DNA of 64,000 nt from an uncultured Colwellia sp. (GTDB lineage Bacteria; Pseudomonadota; Gammaproteobacteria; Enterobacterales; Alteromonadaceae): positions 1 through 64,000 of the forward strand of contig CAJXWZ010000001.1 in NCBI GenBank assembly GCA_913062815.1, read 5' to 3'. The position numbers and the translations under genes are program-made. Positions 9,271 to 18,670 of the stretch are shown here, in pieces. The first letter of the stretch is position 1, and the number at the start of each line of letters is the position of its first letter. Under the pieces are notes generated by a model that saw only the letters and a list, made by a program, of their open reading frames with translations, did not search any database and was not told where the DNA came from.

Positions 9271-9795
9271 TTACTCTTTTTCTTTTTGTTTTGAGGGCGA
9301 ATTCGAGCTTGATTCATGTGCTGTGCTCGTAGCTAACAACTCGCTTAACTTAGCTTGTTGCTCAGAATTTAACGCTAAGCTGGCTTTACTCTTAGGCTTT
9401 TTACGAATGATACTAATCACCACTATCATACCGATGAATATTAACAACACGGGGCCGAACCAAAGGACATAGGTAACAGAAGAAACACGAGGGCGATACA
9501 ATACAAATTCGCCATAACGGCCCACCATTAAATCCATAATTTCTGCATCAGATTTACCTTGTTGCAATAAATTATATAAATCTAAACGTAGTGCTGAAGC
9601 TACAGTGGAATTTGAATCGGCTAAATTTTGGTTTTGACATTTTGGACAGCGAAGCTCTTTGCTCAGGGCTTGAAAACGTATCTTTGTTACTTCATTGTCA
9701 AATTCAAAGGTATCAACAGGACTTGCTGAGACAGGGTTATTAACCGTTAGCGTGGCAAAAGCCACCAAGATAATCATTAAAAGCTTATTAAACAT
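9271..9795 (-). CDS. ccmH: cytochrome c maturation protein CcmH
   Basis: A membrane-anchored thiol oxidoreductase that acts on the CxxCH cysteines of apocytochrome c. The 174-residue product has a signal peptide, the family motif LRCPKCQNQ with C50 and C53, and NSTVASALRLDLYNLLQQGKSDAEIMDLMVGRYGEFVLYRP, which is diagnostic. One membrane helix follows (WFGPVLLIFIGMIVVISII, about 112-130). The cytoplasmic tail is Ser- and Lys-rich. It is tightly packed between ccmG (2 bp) and ccmI (9 bp). Confidence 0.96.
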   Translation of the reverse strand: MFNKLLMIILVAFATLTVNNPVSASPVDTFEFDNEVTKIRFQALSKELRCPKCQNQNLADSNSTVASALRLDLYNLLQQGKSDAEIMDLMVGRYGEFVLYRPRVSSVTYVLWFGPVLLIFIGMIVVISIIRKKPKSKASLALNSEQQAKLSELLATSTAHESSSNSPSKQKEKE

Positions 9796-9797
9796 GA

Positions 9798-10358
9798 TTA
9801 TACTCCTTGTTGTTTTTCATTAATCAACTGTTTAATTAATGGTTCAAACTCTTTGCGCCATACTCTTATATCTAACGCACCAGCGAAACGCTTTCGAATA
9901 ATGCCTTTATGATCAATGACGAAAGTCTCTGGCGCACCAAAAACACCAAGTTTCACCCCTAACAAACCTTCATCATCAAAAACAGAAAACAAATATGGGT
10001 CTTTATAATGATTTAGCCACTGTTGAGCAGGTCCTCGCTCATCTTTATAATTTACACCATAAAGTTTAACTTGCGCCGCCAATTTTGGGTCGGTGGCAAG
10101 TTCAAGTAAAAAGGGGTGCTCATATTTACAAGTAGGACACCAGGTAGCCCAGACATTTAGTAAAACGATATCACCGGCTAAATCTGCATTAGTGACATTA
10201 CTTTTAGCATCTTTTAATGTCGATAAGCTAAAGTCGGGCATCGCTTTTCCCACTAAAACCGAGGGCATATCTGTTGGGTTCAATGACAAACCACGATAAA
10301 GCACAACGCCAAGTGCAATCACTAATACTAAAGGTAAGAAACGAATAACCTTATTCAC
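9798..10358 (-). CDS. ccmG: thiol:disulfide interchange protein CcmG (DsbE)
   Basis: A periplasmic thioredoxin-like reductant that keeps apocytochrome c or CcmH cysteines reduced. The 186-residue product has an N-terminal membrane anchor (about 5-22), the active site WATWCPTC (C74, C77), the acidic segment NYKDERGPAQQWL and the cis-Pro-containing GVFGAPETFVIDHKG. All of these are typical of CcmG. Its start codon overlaps the ccmF stop at 10358, indicating translational coupling. Confidence 0.96.
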   Translation of the reverse strand: MNKVIRFLPLVLVIALGVVLYRGLSLNPTDMPSVLVGKAMPDFSLSTLKDAKSNVTNADLAGDIVLLNVWATWCPTCKYEHPFLLELATDPKLAAQVKLYGVNYKDERGPAQQWLNHYKDPYLFSVFDDEGLLGVKLGVFGAPETFVIDHKGIIRKRFAGALDIRVWRKEFEPLIKQLINEKQQGV

Positions 10359-12376
10359 TATGACAACTCCGGCGCGACTGATGATGTTGTATTGACTTGT
10401 GCCTGTTTTCTAGCATGATTTTTTACTTGGCTTTTCATTCTATAGCGTTTATCCAACATTGCTAAAATCCCACCAAATGCCATAAATATTGCACCTAGCC
10501 AAATCCAACGAACAAAGGGTTTATAATGTACACGGATTGCCCAGGCGCCATCTTCAAGTGGATCACCAAGCGCAACATAAATATCACGGAATAAACCTGC
10601 GTCAATACCTGCTTCGGTCATGCCCATAGTTTGTACTCTATAAGCTCGGCGCTCTGGTTGTAACAAAGCAATAAAGTCTTCCCCATGATAAACATTAATT
10701 TGACCTTGTTCGGCACTATAATTTGGACCTTCTACATTTTTAATGCCGTTGAATTCAATAGAATAACCTGAAACATCAACGCGATCTTTCACTGCCATTC
10801 TAACATTAGTTTCGCTTTCATAACTTGAAACTAAGGTGACCCCCACTATGGTCACCGCAATACCTGCATGCGCAAAAGCCATGCCCCAGTGATTAAGCGC
10901 TGGCCTATTATTATTGCGGTATTGATTGACTAGTTCTTTGACTACCACCAAAAACACCCAAGTAGCTAAGGTGATGCCCATAGTAACCATGGCATCAAAT
11001 GCACCTGCGTAAATCACTGGAAATAATATGCCAAAGGCGATACTTATCGCTGATGGGTGCAACAACTGCTTATGTAGTTCACCTTTTTTAGCTTTCTTCC
11101 AGCGAATAAGCGGGCCAATACCCATAATAATAAACAAAAAACTCATAATCGGCACAAATACAGCATTAAAGTAGGGAGGTCCGACAGAAATTTTACCATA
11201 GCCTAAGGCATCAACTAATAAAGGGTATAAGGTGCCTAACAATACGGTAGAGGCCGCAACTACTAAAATAATATTACAAAGCAATAGTGCCGTTTCACGA
11301 GAATAAAGCGCAAAGCGACTAAAACTTGCAACATTACTTGCTCTAAACGCATACAAAGTAAGCGAACCACCCACCGTAATGGCAAGCAATACTAAGATAA
11401 ACACACCACGAGAGGGATCAGAGGCAAACGAATGCACTGAGGTGATAACGCCAGAGCGAACTAAAAAAGTCCCCAATAAACTTAAACTAAAAGCAAAGAT
11501 AGCTAACAGCACTGTCCAGTTTCTAAACGTGCCCCGTTTTTCAGTTACTGCTAATGAGTGAATAAGTGCAGTACCCACAAGCCAAGGCATGAAAGAGGCG
11601 TTTTCAACAGGATCCCAAAACCACCATCCACCCCAGCCAAGCTCGTAATATGCCCACCAACTGCCTAAGGCAATACCTACAGTCAAAAACATCCAGGCAC
11701 CAACGGTCCAGGGTCGAGACCAGCGTGCCCATGCAGCATCCATTTTACCTGACATTAAGGCGGCAACAGCAAAAGCAAATGCCACAGCAAAACCAACATA
11801 GCCTAAGTAGAGTAAAGGCGGGTGAATAATCAAACCTACATCTTGTAGTAATGGATTTAAATCACGCCCTTCCAACGGTACATTAGGCCATAACCGCTCA
11901 AATGGGTTAGAGGTTAATAGGGTAAAAGCCATAAAGCCCAAAGCGACTATGCCTAAAATAGCTAACACTCGGGCAATAAACTCTTGTTCTACATTTTTAG
12001 AAAAAGTGGCAACAGCCATAGTCCAAGCGGTTAATGAAAACACCCATAATAATAGCGAACCTTCATGCCCTCCCCAAACGGCACTAATTTTAAAGTAATA
12101 GGGTAAGAGAGTATTTGAATGACTGGCAATATACTTTACAGAGAAATCATCGACTACAAAGCTATAAGCTAAAATAACAATACTTATGCTAGTAAAGACA
12201 AACATACCCGTCGTTAATGGTTTGGCGTAAGACATCAACTTTTTATGAGTACTGTGTACCCCCACTAACGGAATAACACTTAAACAAAGTGCAAAAGCTA
12301 AGGCAATAACCAAAGCCAGATGGCCTAGCTCAGGTAAAAGCTGAGGAATTATTTGTGGTACCGCGTCAGGTATCAT
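10358..12376 (-). CDS. ccmF: heme lyase subunit CcmF
   Basis: The integral-membrane core of the heme ligation complex. The 672-residue product has many hydrophobic segments. The tryptophan-rich WWD signature is at about 247-262 (WGGWWFWDPVENASFMPW), with VGLIIHPPLLYLGYVG before it carrying a conserved His. The GHEGSLLLWV motif is near 100 and a long periplasmic region precedes the last helix (about 505-625). It is the first gene of the minus-strand ccmFGHI operon and is divergent from ccmA across 289 bp. Confidence 0.97.
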   Translation of the reverse strand: MIPDAVPQIIPQLLPELGHLALVIALAFALCLSVIPLVGVHSTHKKLMSYAKPLTTGMFVFTSISIVILAYSFVVDDFSVKYIASHSNTLLPYYFKISAVWGGHEGSLLLWVFSLTAWTMAVATFSKNVEQEFIARVLAILGIVALGFMAFTLLTSNPFERLWPNVPLEGRDLNPLLQDVGLIIHPPLLYLGYVGFAVAFAFAVAALMSGKMDAAWARWSRPWTVGAWMFLTVGIALGSWWAYYELGWGGWWFWDPVENASFMPWLVGTALIHSLAVTEKRGTFRNWTVLLAIFAFSLSLLGTFLVRSGVITSVHSFASDPSRGVFILVLLAITVGGSLTLYAFRASNVASFSRFALYSRETALLLCNIILVVAASTVLLGTLYPLLVDALGYGKISVGPPYFNAVFVPIMSFLFIIMGIGPLIRWKKAKKGELHKQLLHPSAISIAFGILFPVIYAGAFDAMVTMGITLATWVFLVVVKELVNQYRNNNRPALNHWGMAFAHAGIAVTIVGVTLVSSYESETNVRMAVKDRVDVSGYSIEFNGIKNVEGPNYSAEQGQINVYHGEDFIALLQPERRAYRVQTMGMTEAGIDAGLFRDIYVALGDPLEDGAWAIRVHYKPFVRWIWLGAIFMAFGGILAMLDKRYRMKSQVKNHARKQAQVNTTSSVAPELS

Positions 12377-12665
12377 TTACTGCTCCGTTTACTCTCTATG
12401 TCATTATTTAACTAGCCATATAAAGCTGGCTAAATATAGTCGCGCAAGTCTACCACACTTTTAATATTGAGAAGATTAATTGCTTGGTTGAAAGTCATTT
12501 GATAATTGTTTCTTAATGTTACAATTTTTGAGATAACTAAAACTGCTAATTTTTATCAGTGCTATGGTATGATAAGTTTCACTTAAGAACACGTGCTAAA
12601 TCAAAAACGATACCAACCAAAAACAGTCCAGCTCTATCAAAAAGTCGAGTAGAGTCTGTTACCAT
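12377..12665. promoter_or_regulatory. divergent promoter region between ccmF and ccmA
   Basis: This AT-rich gap of 289 bp must hold promoters for both ccm operons. I searched by eye for an FNR/CRP-type dyad (TTGAT-N4-ATCAA or TGTGA-N6-TCACA) and found none convincing. No other structure stands out. Confidence 0.5.
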
Positions 12666-13409
12666 TTGTCTAGTATCTATAATAATAAAAGAGTATCCAA
12701 CCTTTTGTCAGCTACAAATTTAGACAATGCCAATTTAGGCGTAAACAATGCCAATGAAAAGCAGAGTTTACTCAGCGCGAGCAGCGTAACCTGTATTCGT
12801 GAAGAACGCTTGTTGTTCGATCAACTGAACATTGAAATAAATGCTGGCGACATAGTACAAGTTGAAGGACCTAACGGCTCAGGTAAGACTAGTTTACTTC
12901 GTATTTTAGCAGGTCTTTCTCTCCCTTATGAAGGCAAAGTACAATACCGCAATCAGTCAATTAGTACTTGTCAAGAAGCGTTCCACCAAGACCTACTGTA
13001 CTTGGGTCACTTACCCGGCGTAAAGGGAGAAATGAGTGCTCAAGAAAATTTACAGTTCAATCTTGCTCTTCATGGTATAAAAAGTAATATTGTCGAAACA
13101 GAATCAACGTTGGCACAAGTCAATCTAACCGGTTTTGAAGAGAGTTTAGCGTCACACTTAAGCGCAGGACAACATAGAAAGATTTCATTAGCACGTTTAT
13201 ATAAATCAAATGCCCGTATTTGGATCTTAGACGAACCATTCACTGCTATTGATAAACAGGGGGTTCAAGCCCTTGAGCAATTATTTAAAGCTCACCTTAC
13301 CCAAGGGGGCTGTATTATTTTGACAACTCATCAAGATTTACTCACGTTTCCCTCACAGCAATTAAAAAAAATCACCCTAGACTATACCTTTGATAGTATT
13401 GGCGAATAA
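12666..13409 (+). CDS. ccmA: cytochrome c maturation ABC transporter ATPase CcmA
   Basis: The ATPase of the CcmABCD complex, which releases holo-CcmE. The product has Walker [12 protein letters not shown] (about residues 68-78), the signature [14 protein letters not shown] (about 165) and Walker B IWILDEPF. There is no in-frame ATG before the conserved domain. The open frame begins at a TTG at 12666, with another TTG at 12705, and gives an unconserved N-terminal stretch of about 38 residues before [18 protein letters not shown]. The true start is therefore unsettled and is almost certainly non-ATG. ccmB follows 4 bp after the stop. Confidence 0.93.
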   Translation: MSSIYNNKRVSNLLSATNLDNANLGVNNANEKQSLLSASSVTCIREERLLFDQLNIEINAGDIVQVEGPNGSGKTSLLRILAGLSLPYEGKVQYRNQSISTCQEAFHQDLLYLGHLPGVKGEMSAQENLQFNLALHGIKSNIVETESTLAQVNLTGFEESLASHLSAGQHRKISLARLYKSNARIWILDEPFTAIDKQGVQALEQLFKAHLTQGGCIILTTHQDLLTFPSQQLKKITLDYTFDSIGE

Positions 13410-13413
13410 CAAA

Positions 13414-14115
13414 ATGAATAAACCAATGCCAGCAACTAATTTATCTTATCGTTCAGTGTTCGCCTTGATATTTAAACGAGATTTAACTATTGCCCTGCGC
13501 CACAAAGATGACATTATTAATCCATTATTGTTTTTTGTTATAGTGGTTACGTTATTTCCACTGGGTATAGGGCCTGAAGCTCAAACGTTAAGTCGCATAG
13601 CGCCCGGTATTATTTGGGTAGCAGCATTGTTGGCAACATTACTTTCTTTAGATAGGTTATTTAAATCAGATCATAGTGACGGCTCACTTGAACAAATGCT
13701 ACTTAGCCCACAACCAATATTTATTTTAGTGTTAGCTAAAATTGTTGCTCATTGGTTTATTACTGGCTTACCACTTATTTTAATCGCGCCATTACTTGCG
13801 GTATTACTTCACCTCAATGAACAAAGTTATGGTGCGTTGATACTGACACTTTTATTAGGCACACCAGTACTAAGCCTATTGGGCGCCATTGGCGTTGCGT
13901 TAACTGTAGGTATTAAAAAAGGCGGCGTATTACTAAGTTTACTAGTACTGCCTTTATATATTCCCGTGTTAATTTTTGCCACTAGCGCTATTGATACCGC
14001 CGCTCTTGGTTTACCATACAGCGGTCAACTTGCTATAATTGCCGCACTATTTTTTGGTTCACTGACACTAGCACCATTTGCTGTGGCCGCGGCGCTAAAA
14101 GTCAGTACAAATTAA
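13414..14115 (+). CDS. ccmB: heme exporter membrane protein CcmB
   Basis: The membrane subunit of the CcmABCD complex. The predicted product of 233 residues has six hydrophobic segments. The N-terminal ALIFKRDLTIALRHKDDIINPLLFFVIV and the central SDHSDGSLEQMLLSP are typical of CcmB. An open frame reaches back to a TTG at 13390 inside ccmA, but the ATG at 13414, four bases after the ccmA stop, is the more natural start. Confidence 0.94.
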   Translation: MNKPMPATNLSYRSVFALIFKRDLTIALRHKDDIINPLLFFVIVVTLFPLGIGPEAQTLSRIAPGIIWVAALLATLLSLDRLFKSDHSDGSLEQMLLSPQPIFILVLAKIVAHWFITGLPLILIAPLLAVLLHLNEQSYGALILTLLLGTPVLSLLGAIGVALTVGIKKGGVLLSLLVLPLYIPVLIFATSAIDTAALGLPYSGQLAIIAALFFGSLTLAPFAVAAALKVSTN

Positions 14116-14153
14116 TAGTTGAATATAGCAATACAGAAATGAGAGCATGACTT

Positions 14154-14912
14154 ATGTGGAAATGGTTACACCCCTACGCAAACCCTGAAGTGAGTTATCA
14201 CTTCGCCGGAAAGTTACTTCCTTGGCTTACTGTGTTATCCGTATTATTCTTATCTATTGGCATTGTATGGGCTTTAGCCTTTGCGCCTGCAGATTACCAA
14301 CAAGGCCATAGTTTTAGAATTTTTTACATTCATGTGCCAGCGGCTTCCTTATCGATGGGAATATACTTAGGGATGGCAATTGCGGCATTTACTTCTATGG
14401 TTTGGCAATTTAAATTGGCTGATGCCTCTGCGGCAGCTATGGCACCAGTAGGTGCTATTTTTACCGCTATTGCCCTAATCACTGGCGCCGCCTGGGGAAA
14501 ACCTATGTGGGGAACATGGTGGATTTGGGACGCTAGATTAACCTCAGAATTGATATTATTATTTTTGTATTTAGGCATTATTGCCCTACATAGCGCATTT
14601 GAAGATAAGAACTTAGCAGGCAAAGCTGCGGGAATTTTAACCCTTGTTGGTGTTATTAATTTACCCATTATTAAATATTCAGTTGAATGGTGGAATACGC
14701 TGCACCAGGGTTCAACCGTTAGTAAACTTGGTAAACCATCAATGACTATGGATATGCTATGGCCTTTCTTATTTTGCTTTATCGGCTTTATCTTGTTAGT
14801 GACTTTGATCATCTGTATCCGTTTTCGAAGTGAAATATTAGCACGTAATAGCATTCGTCCTTGGGTGAGAACATTAGTTTTAACTCAAACAGCCTTAAAG
14901 GAGAACAGCTAA
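14154..14912 (+). CDS. ccmC: heme exporter membrane protein CcmC
   Basis: CcmC loads heme onto CcmE. The 252-residue product has six transmembrane segments and the WWD signature WGTWWIWDARLTSELILL near residue 120. Conserved histidines stand in YIHVPAA (about 62) and in the WWNTLHQG segment (about 185). It follows ccmB by 38 bp. Its TAA stop overlaps the ATG of ccmD by one base (TAATG). Confidence 0.97.
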   Translation: MWKWLHPYANPEVSYHFAGKLLPWLTVLSVLFLSIGIVWALAFAPADYQQGHSFRIFYIHVPAASLSMGIYLGMAIAAFTSMVWQFKLADASAAAMAPVGAIFTAIALITGAAWGKPMWGTWWIWDARLTSELILLFLYLGIIALHSAFEDKNLAGKAAGILTLVGVINLPIIKYSVEWWNTLHQGSTVSKLGKPSMTMDMLWPFLFCFIGFILLVTLIICIRFRSEILARNSIRPWVRTLVLTQTALKENS

Positions 14913-15172
14913 TGCAGTTTGAAAGTTTTAGTGCTTTCTTAGACATGGGTGGCTATGGATTTTACGTATGGCTATCTTTTGGCGTTTCCACTGCTCTACT
15001 ATTGATATTGATCGTTAACTCAGTATTAGGGCATAAAAAAGTCATTAGAAATATTGCTGTACGTCAACAACGAGAAGAAAAATTACGCCAAGTGCGTAAC
15101 CAAAAAAAGATTGTTTCTGACAATGTCAAGCAACCATCAGACACAACAACTAGCAATGAGGCCAGCCAATGA
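14912..15172 (+). CDS. ccmD: heme exporter protein CcmD
   Basis: A small single-span protein that stabilises the CcmC-CcmE adduct. The ATG at 14912 has a perfect AAGGAG nine bases upstream inside ccmC and yields 86 residues. A longer in-frame reading from 14861 lies within ccmC and is not credible. The sequence [16 protein letters not shown] followed by one membrane helix and a basic coiled segment ([14 protein letters not shown]) is typical of the family. The tail is somewhat longer than in E. coli (69 residues). It overlaps ccmE by 4 bp. Confidence 0.93.
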   Translation: MQFESFSAFLDMGGYGFYVWLSFGVSTALLLILIVNSVLGHKKVIRNIAVRQQREEKLRQVRNQKKIVSDNVKQPSDTTTSNEASQ

Positions 15173-15693
15173 ACCCAAGACGTAAAAAACGCTTAACGAT
15201 TGTGGCATCAATTTTAATAGGCATAAGCGTTGTTGCTGGCCTTGTACTTTATGCTTTAAGCCAAAATATAGACTTGTTTTACACGCCTTCAGAAATTACT
15301 CAAGGTAAAAAGGACTCAGGTATAAAACCCAGTGTTGGTCAACGAATTCGTATTGGCGGCTTAGTTGTACCAGGCAGTGTTAAACGTGACCCAGATAATC
15401 TAAAGGTATCTTTCAAACTATCAGATATGAAAATGCCAATATCCTTTCATGAGAGTGATCATATGGTTACCGTCTACTACGACGGTATTCTGCCCGACTT
15501 ATTTCGTGAAAGCCAAGGCATCGTAGCCAATGGTAGATTAACCCGCGGAAATTCAGGCAATTTACATGTTGATGCGAGTGAAGTGTTGGCAAAGCATGAT
15601 GAAAACTACATGCCTACAGAACTTGCCGATGCACAAGGTAAAGATTATAAAAAGTTAGAATACAGCGATAAGCAATTAGACAATAAGAACTAA
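15169..15693 (+). CDS. ccmE: periplasmic heme chaperone CcmE
   Basis: CcmE carries heme covalently to the CcmFH ligase. The 174-residue product starts MNPRRKKRL, has one N-terminal membrane anchor (about 8-30) and a beta-barrel OB domain with [18 protein letters not shown]. The heme-attachment motif is [10 protein letters not shown], with the covalent histidine at H143 and the following Tyr as axial ligand. Its ATG overlaps the ccmD stop (ATGA). A bidirectional terminator follows at 15725-15759. Confidence 0.97.
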   Translation: MNPRRKKRLTIVASILIGISVVAGLVLYALSQNIDLFYTPSEITQGKKDSGIKPSVGQRIRIGGLVVPGSVKRDPDNLKVSFKLSDMKMPISFHESDHMVTVYYDGILPDLFRESQGIVANGRLTRGNSGNLHVDASEVLAKHDENYMPTELADAQGKDYKKLEYSDKQLDNKN

Positions 15694-15724
15694 TAGAGAT
15701 CTTTGTACAAAGTAGTTCATCAAC

Positions 15725-15759
15725 AAAAAACGCAAACATAAGCATGTTTGCGTTTTTTG
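15725..15759. terminator. bidirectional terminator between ccmE and folD
   Basis: The sequence AAAAAACGCAAACA, a six-base loop, then TGTTTGCGTTTTTT forms a long stem with A and T tracts on both sides. It can end transcription from ccmE (plus) and from folD (minus). Confidence 0.9.
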
Positions 15760-15785
15760 TTAGTTACAATTTATTTTAGCTCGAA

Positions 15786-16649
15786 TTAACCGTAGCGTTT
15801 GGCCGCTTCTAAGGTGTTTCTAAGTAAACAGGCTATAGTCATCGGGCCAACACCGCCAGGTACCGGGGTTATAGCGCCGCAAACTTCACTAACTGCAGCA
15901 TAATCAACATCACCAACGAGCCTTGCTTTGCCTGTTGATTCATCTACAAGGCGGTTAATGCCTACATCAATAACTGTAGCACCCTTTTTTACCCAGCCAG
16001 CTTTCACAAATTCAGCACGCCCAACCGCCGCCACCAAAATATCAGCTTGCAGACAAACGTCAGCCAGGTTTTTCGTATGTGAGTGAGCCACTGTAACCGT
16101 ACAATTTTCTTGTAAGAACAACAAAGCCACCGGTTTACCAACAATGTTTGAGCGACCTATCACCACGGCATGTTTGCCAGATAAATCATCACCTAGATGC
16201 TGCTTTGCTAAAATAATGCAACCTTGAGGCGTACAAGGCACAAGTGCGTCAGCCTCACCGTTTAATAAACGTCCAGAATTCATGGCATGAAAACCATCAA
16301 CATCTTTCTCTGGGTTTATCGCGCCAATAACTACCGCTTCATCAATATGACTTGGTAAAGGTAATTGCACTAAAATGCCATGGACAGCATTATCACTATT
16401 TAAAAACGTTAATTGCGATAATAATTCGGCTTGACTGGCTGAAGCTGGCAGTCTAATTTCATTAGAAATCATACCAACCTCAATGGTTTGTTTTACTTTA
16501 TTACGTACATAAACGTGGCTAGCAGGATCATCTCCCACAAGCACAACGGTTAAGTTCGGCGTAATACCTTTGGATTTTTTAAAGCTAGATACTTCTTCTG
16601 CAAGCGCTATACGCAAATCAGACGCCGCTTGCTTTCCATCTATTATCAT
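15786..16649 (-). CDS. folD: methylenetetrahydrofolate dehydrogenase/cyclohydrolase
   Basis: A bifunctional enzyme of one-carbon metabolism that interconverts 5,10-methylene-THF and 10-formyl-THF with NADP. The 287-residue product shows the catalytic Tyr/Lys segment [40 protein letters not shown], the Rossmann-fold GRSNIVGKP and the C-terminal [16 protein letters not shown]. All are in the normal order and spacing. It is convergent with ccmE and follows the small gene at 16688 by 38 bp. Confidence 0.97.
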   Translation of the reverse strand: MIIDGKQAASDLRIALAEEVSSFKKSKGITPNLTVVLVGDDPASHVYVRNKVKQTIEVGMISNEIRLPASASQAELLSQLTFLNSDNAVHGILVQLPLPSHIDEAVVIGAINPEKDVDGFHAMNSGRLLNGEADALVPCTPQGCIILAKQHLGDDLSGKHAVVIGRSNIVGKPVALLFLQENCTVTVAHSHTKNLADVCLQADILVAAVGRAEFVKAGWVKKGATVIDVGINRLVDESTGKARLVGDVDYAAVSEVCGAITPVPGGVGPMTIACLLRNTLEAAKRYG

Positions 16650-16687
16650 GGGCTTTCTTATTATTTTTTATAGGTATTAAAACTAGA

Positions 16688-16906
16688 CTAGGCAACATAG
16701 TTAACGGATAAAATACGATCTCCAACTTTGTTAAGGATCTCAATTTCTCCCTCACAAACAGCAATAATTGATTTCCCTTCTTTAAAGGCTTGCGGAATAA
16801 TAACCCGCCCGACATCATTTTGGTCAAAGGTTTTTACTTTATGATGCAGCTCTAGGCCATCATCACAATAATAAATTATTGTTACTCTACGTTGTAATAC
16901 AGTCAT
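16688..16906 (-). CDS. conserved 72-residue protein of unknown function (TIGR02922-like)
   Basis: The product is 72 residues (MTVLQRRVTIIYYCDDG...) with no signal peptide or membrane segment. It alternates hydrophobic residues as in a small beta-rich domain. I believe it belongs to TIGR02922, a family named from Colwellia, Shewanella and relatives, but that is from memory. Coding potential is supported by an in-frame ATG, an uninterrupted reading frame and co-orientation with folD 38 bp downstream. No function can be given. Confidence 0.65.
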   Translation of the reverse strand: MTVLQRRVTIIYYCDDGLELHHKVKTFDQNDVGRVIIPQAFKEGKSIIAVCEGEIEILNKVGDRILSVNYVA

Positions 16907-17260
16907 AATTGTTACTACTTATATAATGGATTATGATTTTCATATTTTTAACCCCACTGAATATACACTAACAGGTTGAGGAGTAAATGCTATATCAATA
17001 ATATTTAGCACATTTATCTATACTTTCAAGTAAAAAAGTTATAAAAGGTTTACTTTAGTTAATTTCATCAATAACTTAAGATATTTAGAATAAAAAAACC
17101 CTGAGCCAAAAATGAACTCAGGGTCGATCAAATGATCGTTTAACGCACCCTCAACTTTCAAAGTTAATGTCAAACCTTAGTAAGACAATTCACTTAGACC
17201 GCAGAGCTTTTCAACCCGCTTTAATTAGCTGTTAATCAAAGCAGGTAATTCTTCACAACA
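16907..17260. other. intergenic region downstream of nagP
   Basis: This gene-free stretch of 354 bp lies between the small gene and the nagP stop. It contains a strong minus-strand terminator at 17092-17124 and, nearer nagP, weaker dyads such as AACTTTCAAAGTT at 17153-17165. The part 16907-17090 should contain the promoter of the small gene and possibly of folD. I see no other coding or regulatory element. Confidence 0.6.
17092..17124 (-). terminator. intrinsic terminator of the nagK-nagA-nagP operon
   Basis: The minus strand reads ACCCTGAG, an 11-nt loop, CTCAGGGT and seven further T residues, about 135 bp past the nagP stop. It is the first strong terminator after the operon. Confidence 0.85.
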
Positions 17261-18601
17261 TTAATTCCAATTTTTAATTTTATGTCCTTTAACAGCATAG
17301 AAAAGAATAAACGCATAGATAGGTAACATGATCCAATACGCAGATTGGCCATCAATGCCATCAGCTAATAAGCCATAAACTAGTGGTAATAAAGCGCCAC
17401 CTGAAATGCCCATAATCAATAATGCTGATCCTTTAGAAGTAAACTTGCCTAATCCTTCGAGCGCTAATGGCCAAACTGCCGGCCAAACAATTGCATTAGA
17501 AAACCCTAATAGGGCAATAAATGCCACAACATTAGGTAAGGTAGGGATTCCCGCCCAACCCCACAGTACTTCAGAAACCATATAGCTGGAGCTATCACCT
17601 AAGACAATAAATAATGAGAAAATAATTCCCGATATAGCCGAGACAATTAGTGCCTTCTCTTGACTAATAAACCGAGGAATTAATAAGATACCTAAAGTGT
17701 AACCTATCAACATAAATGCCATGGTGTACGAGGTTAATGATGTTGCATTTTCGACACCAAGCTTAGAGGCAAATAAGCCAATGGTGTCGCCAGCAATCAC
17801 TTCTGCACCAACATAAACAAAAATAGTTAAAGCACCTAAAATCAAGCTAGGAAATTGAGTAATTGATGTTTTTTTCTGTTCATTACTCGCGTCATCTAAA
17901 GTCGCTTCCTCATTAACATTAGTTAACTCTGGTAGAGATGACATTTTTAATAGCCCAGCTAATACAATAAAAACAACTGCCATGCCTAAATACGGATAAA
18001 TTAATCCATCTGCTAATGTGGTGATGGTGCTTGCTTTTTCAGCTGCTGCCATGGCTTCAATACTAACCGCAGAAACTCCCGCAAGATCGCCTAAAACTAC
18101 CGCAGTAAAAACAATGGGCACAATAACTCCAGCGCCTTTATTCAATAAGCCCATAAACATGATACGTACTGCTGCACTTTCACTTGGTCCCACTTTTACC
18201 ACATAAGGGTTTGCCGCAGTTTGCAATAATGTTAAACCACTACCAATAACAAATTGAGCTAGTAAAAAAATAGTAAACTCGTGAGTTTTAGCTGCTGGAA
18301 TGTAAATTAAGAAACCAACTACAAGCACTAACAAACCTACAGCCATACCATTTTTATAACCAATACGTTCAAGTATGACCGCAGAAGGCAATGCCATTAA
18401 GGTAAAAGCGAAATAAAAGGCTACCGCCACTAATAAAGCTTCGGTTTCAGATAAGTCACATATAATTTGCAAAAAGGGAATCAAGGCTCCATTTTGCCAG
18501 GTAACAAAACCAAAAATAAAAAATAACGCGCCAATAATAGCAAGGGGGCCTAAATTGCTTTGGCTATCAACATGTTCATTTGTCATCACTGTGCTACTCA
18601 T
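17261..18601 (-). CDS. nagP: N-acetylglucosamine MFS permease NagP
   Basis: A proton-coupled sugar transporter of the FucP/NagP branch of the major facilitator superfamily, 446 residues with about 12 hydrophobic segments. Family landmarks include GALFFIFGFVTWQNGALIPFL, QTAANPYVVKVGPSESAAVRIM and NAIVWPAVWPLALEGLGKFTSKGSALL. The order with nagA and nagK, in a region with a GH20 hexosaminidase, points to uptake of GlcNAc across the inner membrane, as shown for Shewanella NagP. This strain would therefore use non-PTS uptake followed by the kinase NagK. It is the last gene of the operon. Confidence 0.9.
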   Translation of the reverse strand: MSSTVMTNEHVDSQSNLGPLAIIGALFFIFGFVTWQNGALIPFLQIICDLSETEALLVAVAFYFAFTLMALPSAVILERIGYKNGMAVGLLVLVVGFLIYIPAAKTHEFTIFLLAQFVIGSGLTLLQTAANPYVVKVGPSESAAVRIMFMGLLNKGAGVIVPIVFTAVVLGDLAGVSAVSIEAMAAAEKASTITTLADGLIYPYLGMAVVFIVLAGLLKMSSLPELTNVNEEATLDDASNEQKKTSITQFPSLILGALTIFVYVGAEVIAGDTIGLFASKLGVENATSLTSYTMAFMLIGYTLGILLIPRFISQEKALIVSAISGIIFSLFIVLGDSSSYMVSEVLWGWAGIPTLPNVVAFIALLGFSNAIVWPAVWPLALEGLGKFTSKGSALLIMGISGGALLPLVYGLLADGIDGQSAYWIMLPIYAFILFYAVKGHKIKNWN

Positions 18602-18670
18602 CTAACTTCCTCAATTTATAATTATGGTTAAACAATACTGTTGGCTACACTACTTTTCTTATGTGTTAGC

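Noticed and set aside
14330..14854. A 174-codon open frame on the minus strand.
   Set aside because: It is antisense to ccmC, which shows the WWD signature and fits the operon. The opposite frame has no domain or ribosome site.
14861..14911. An N-terminal extension of CcmD reaching into ccmC.
   Set aside because: The ATG at 14912 has a perfect AAGGAG and the TAATG overlap typical of coupled genes.
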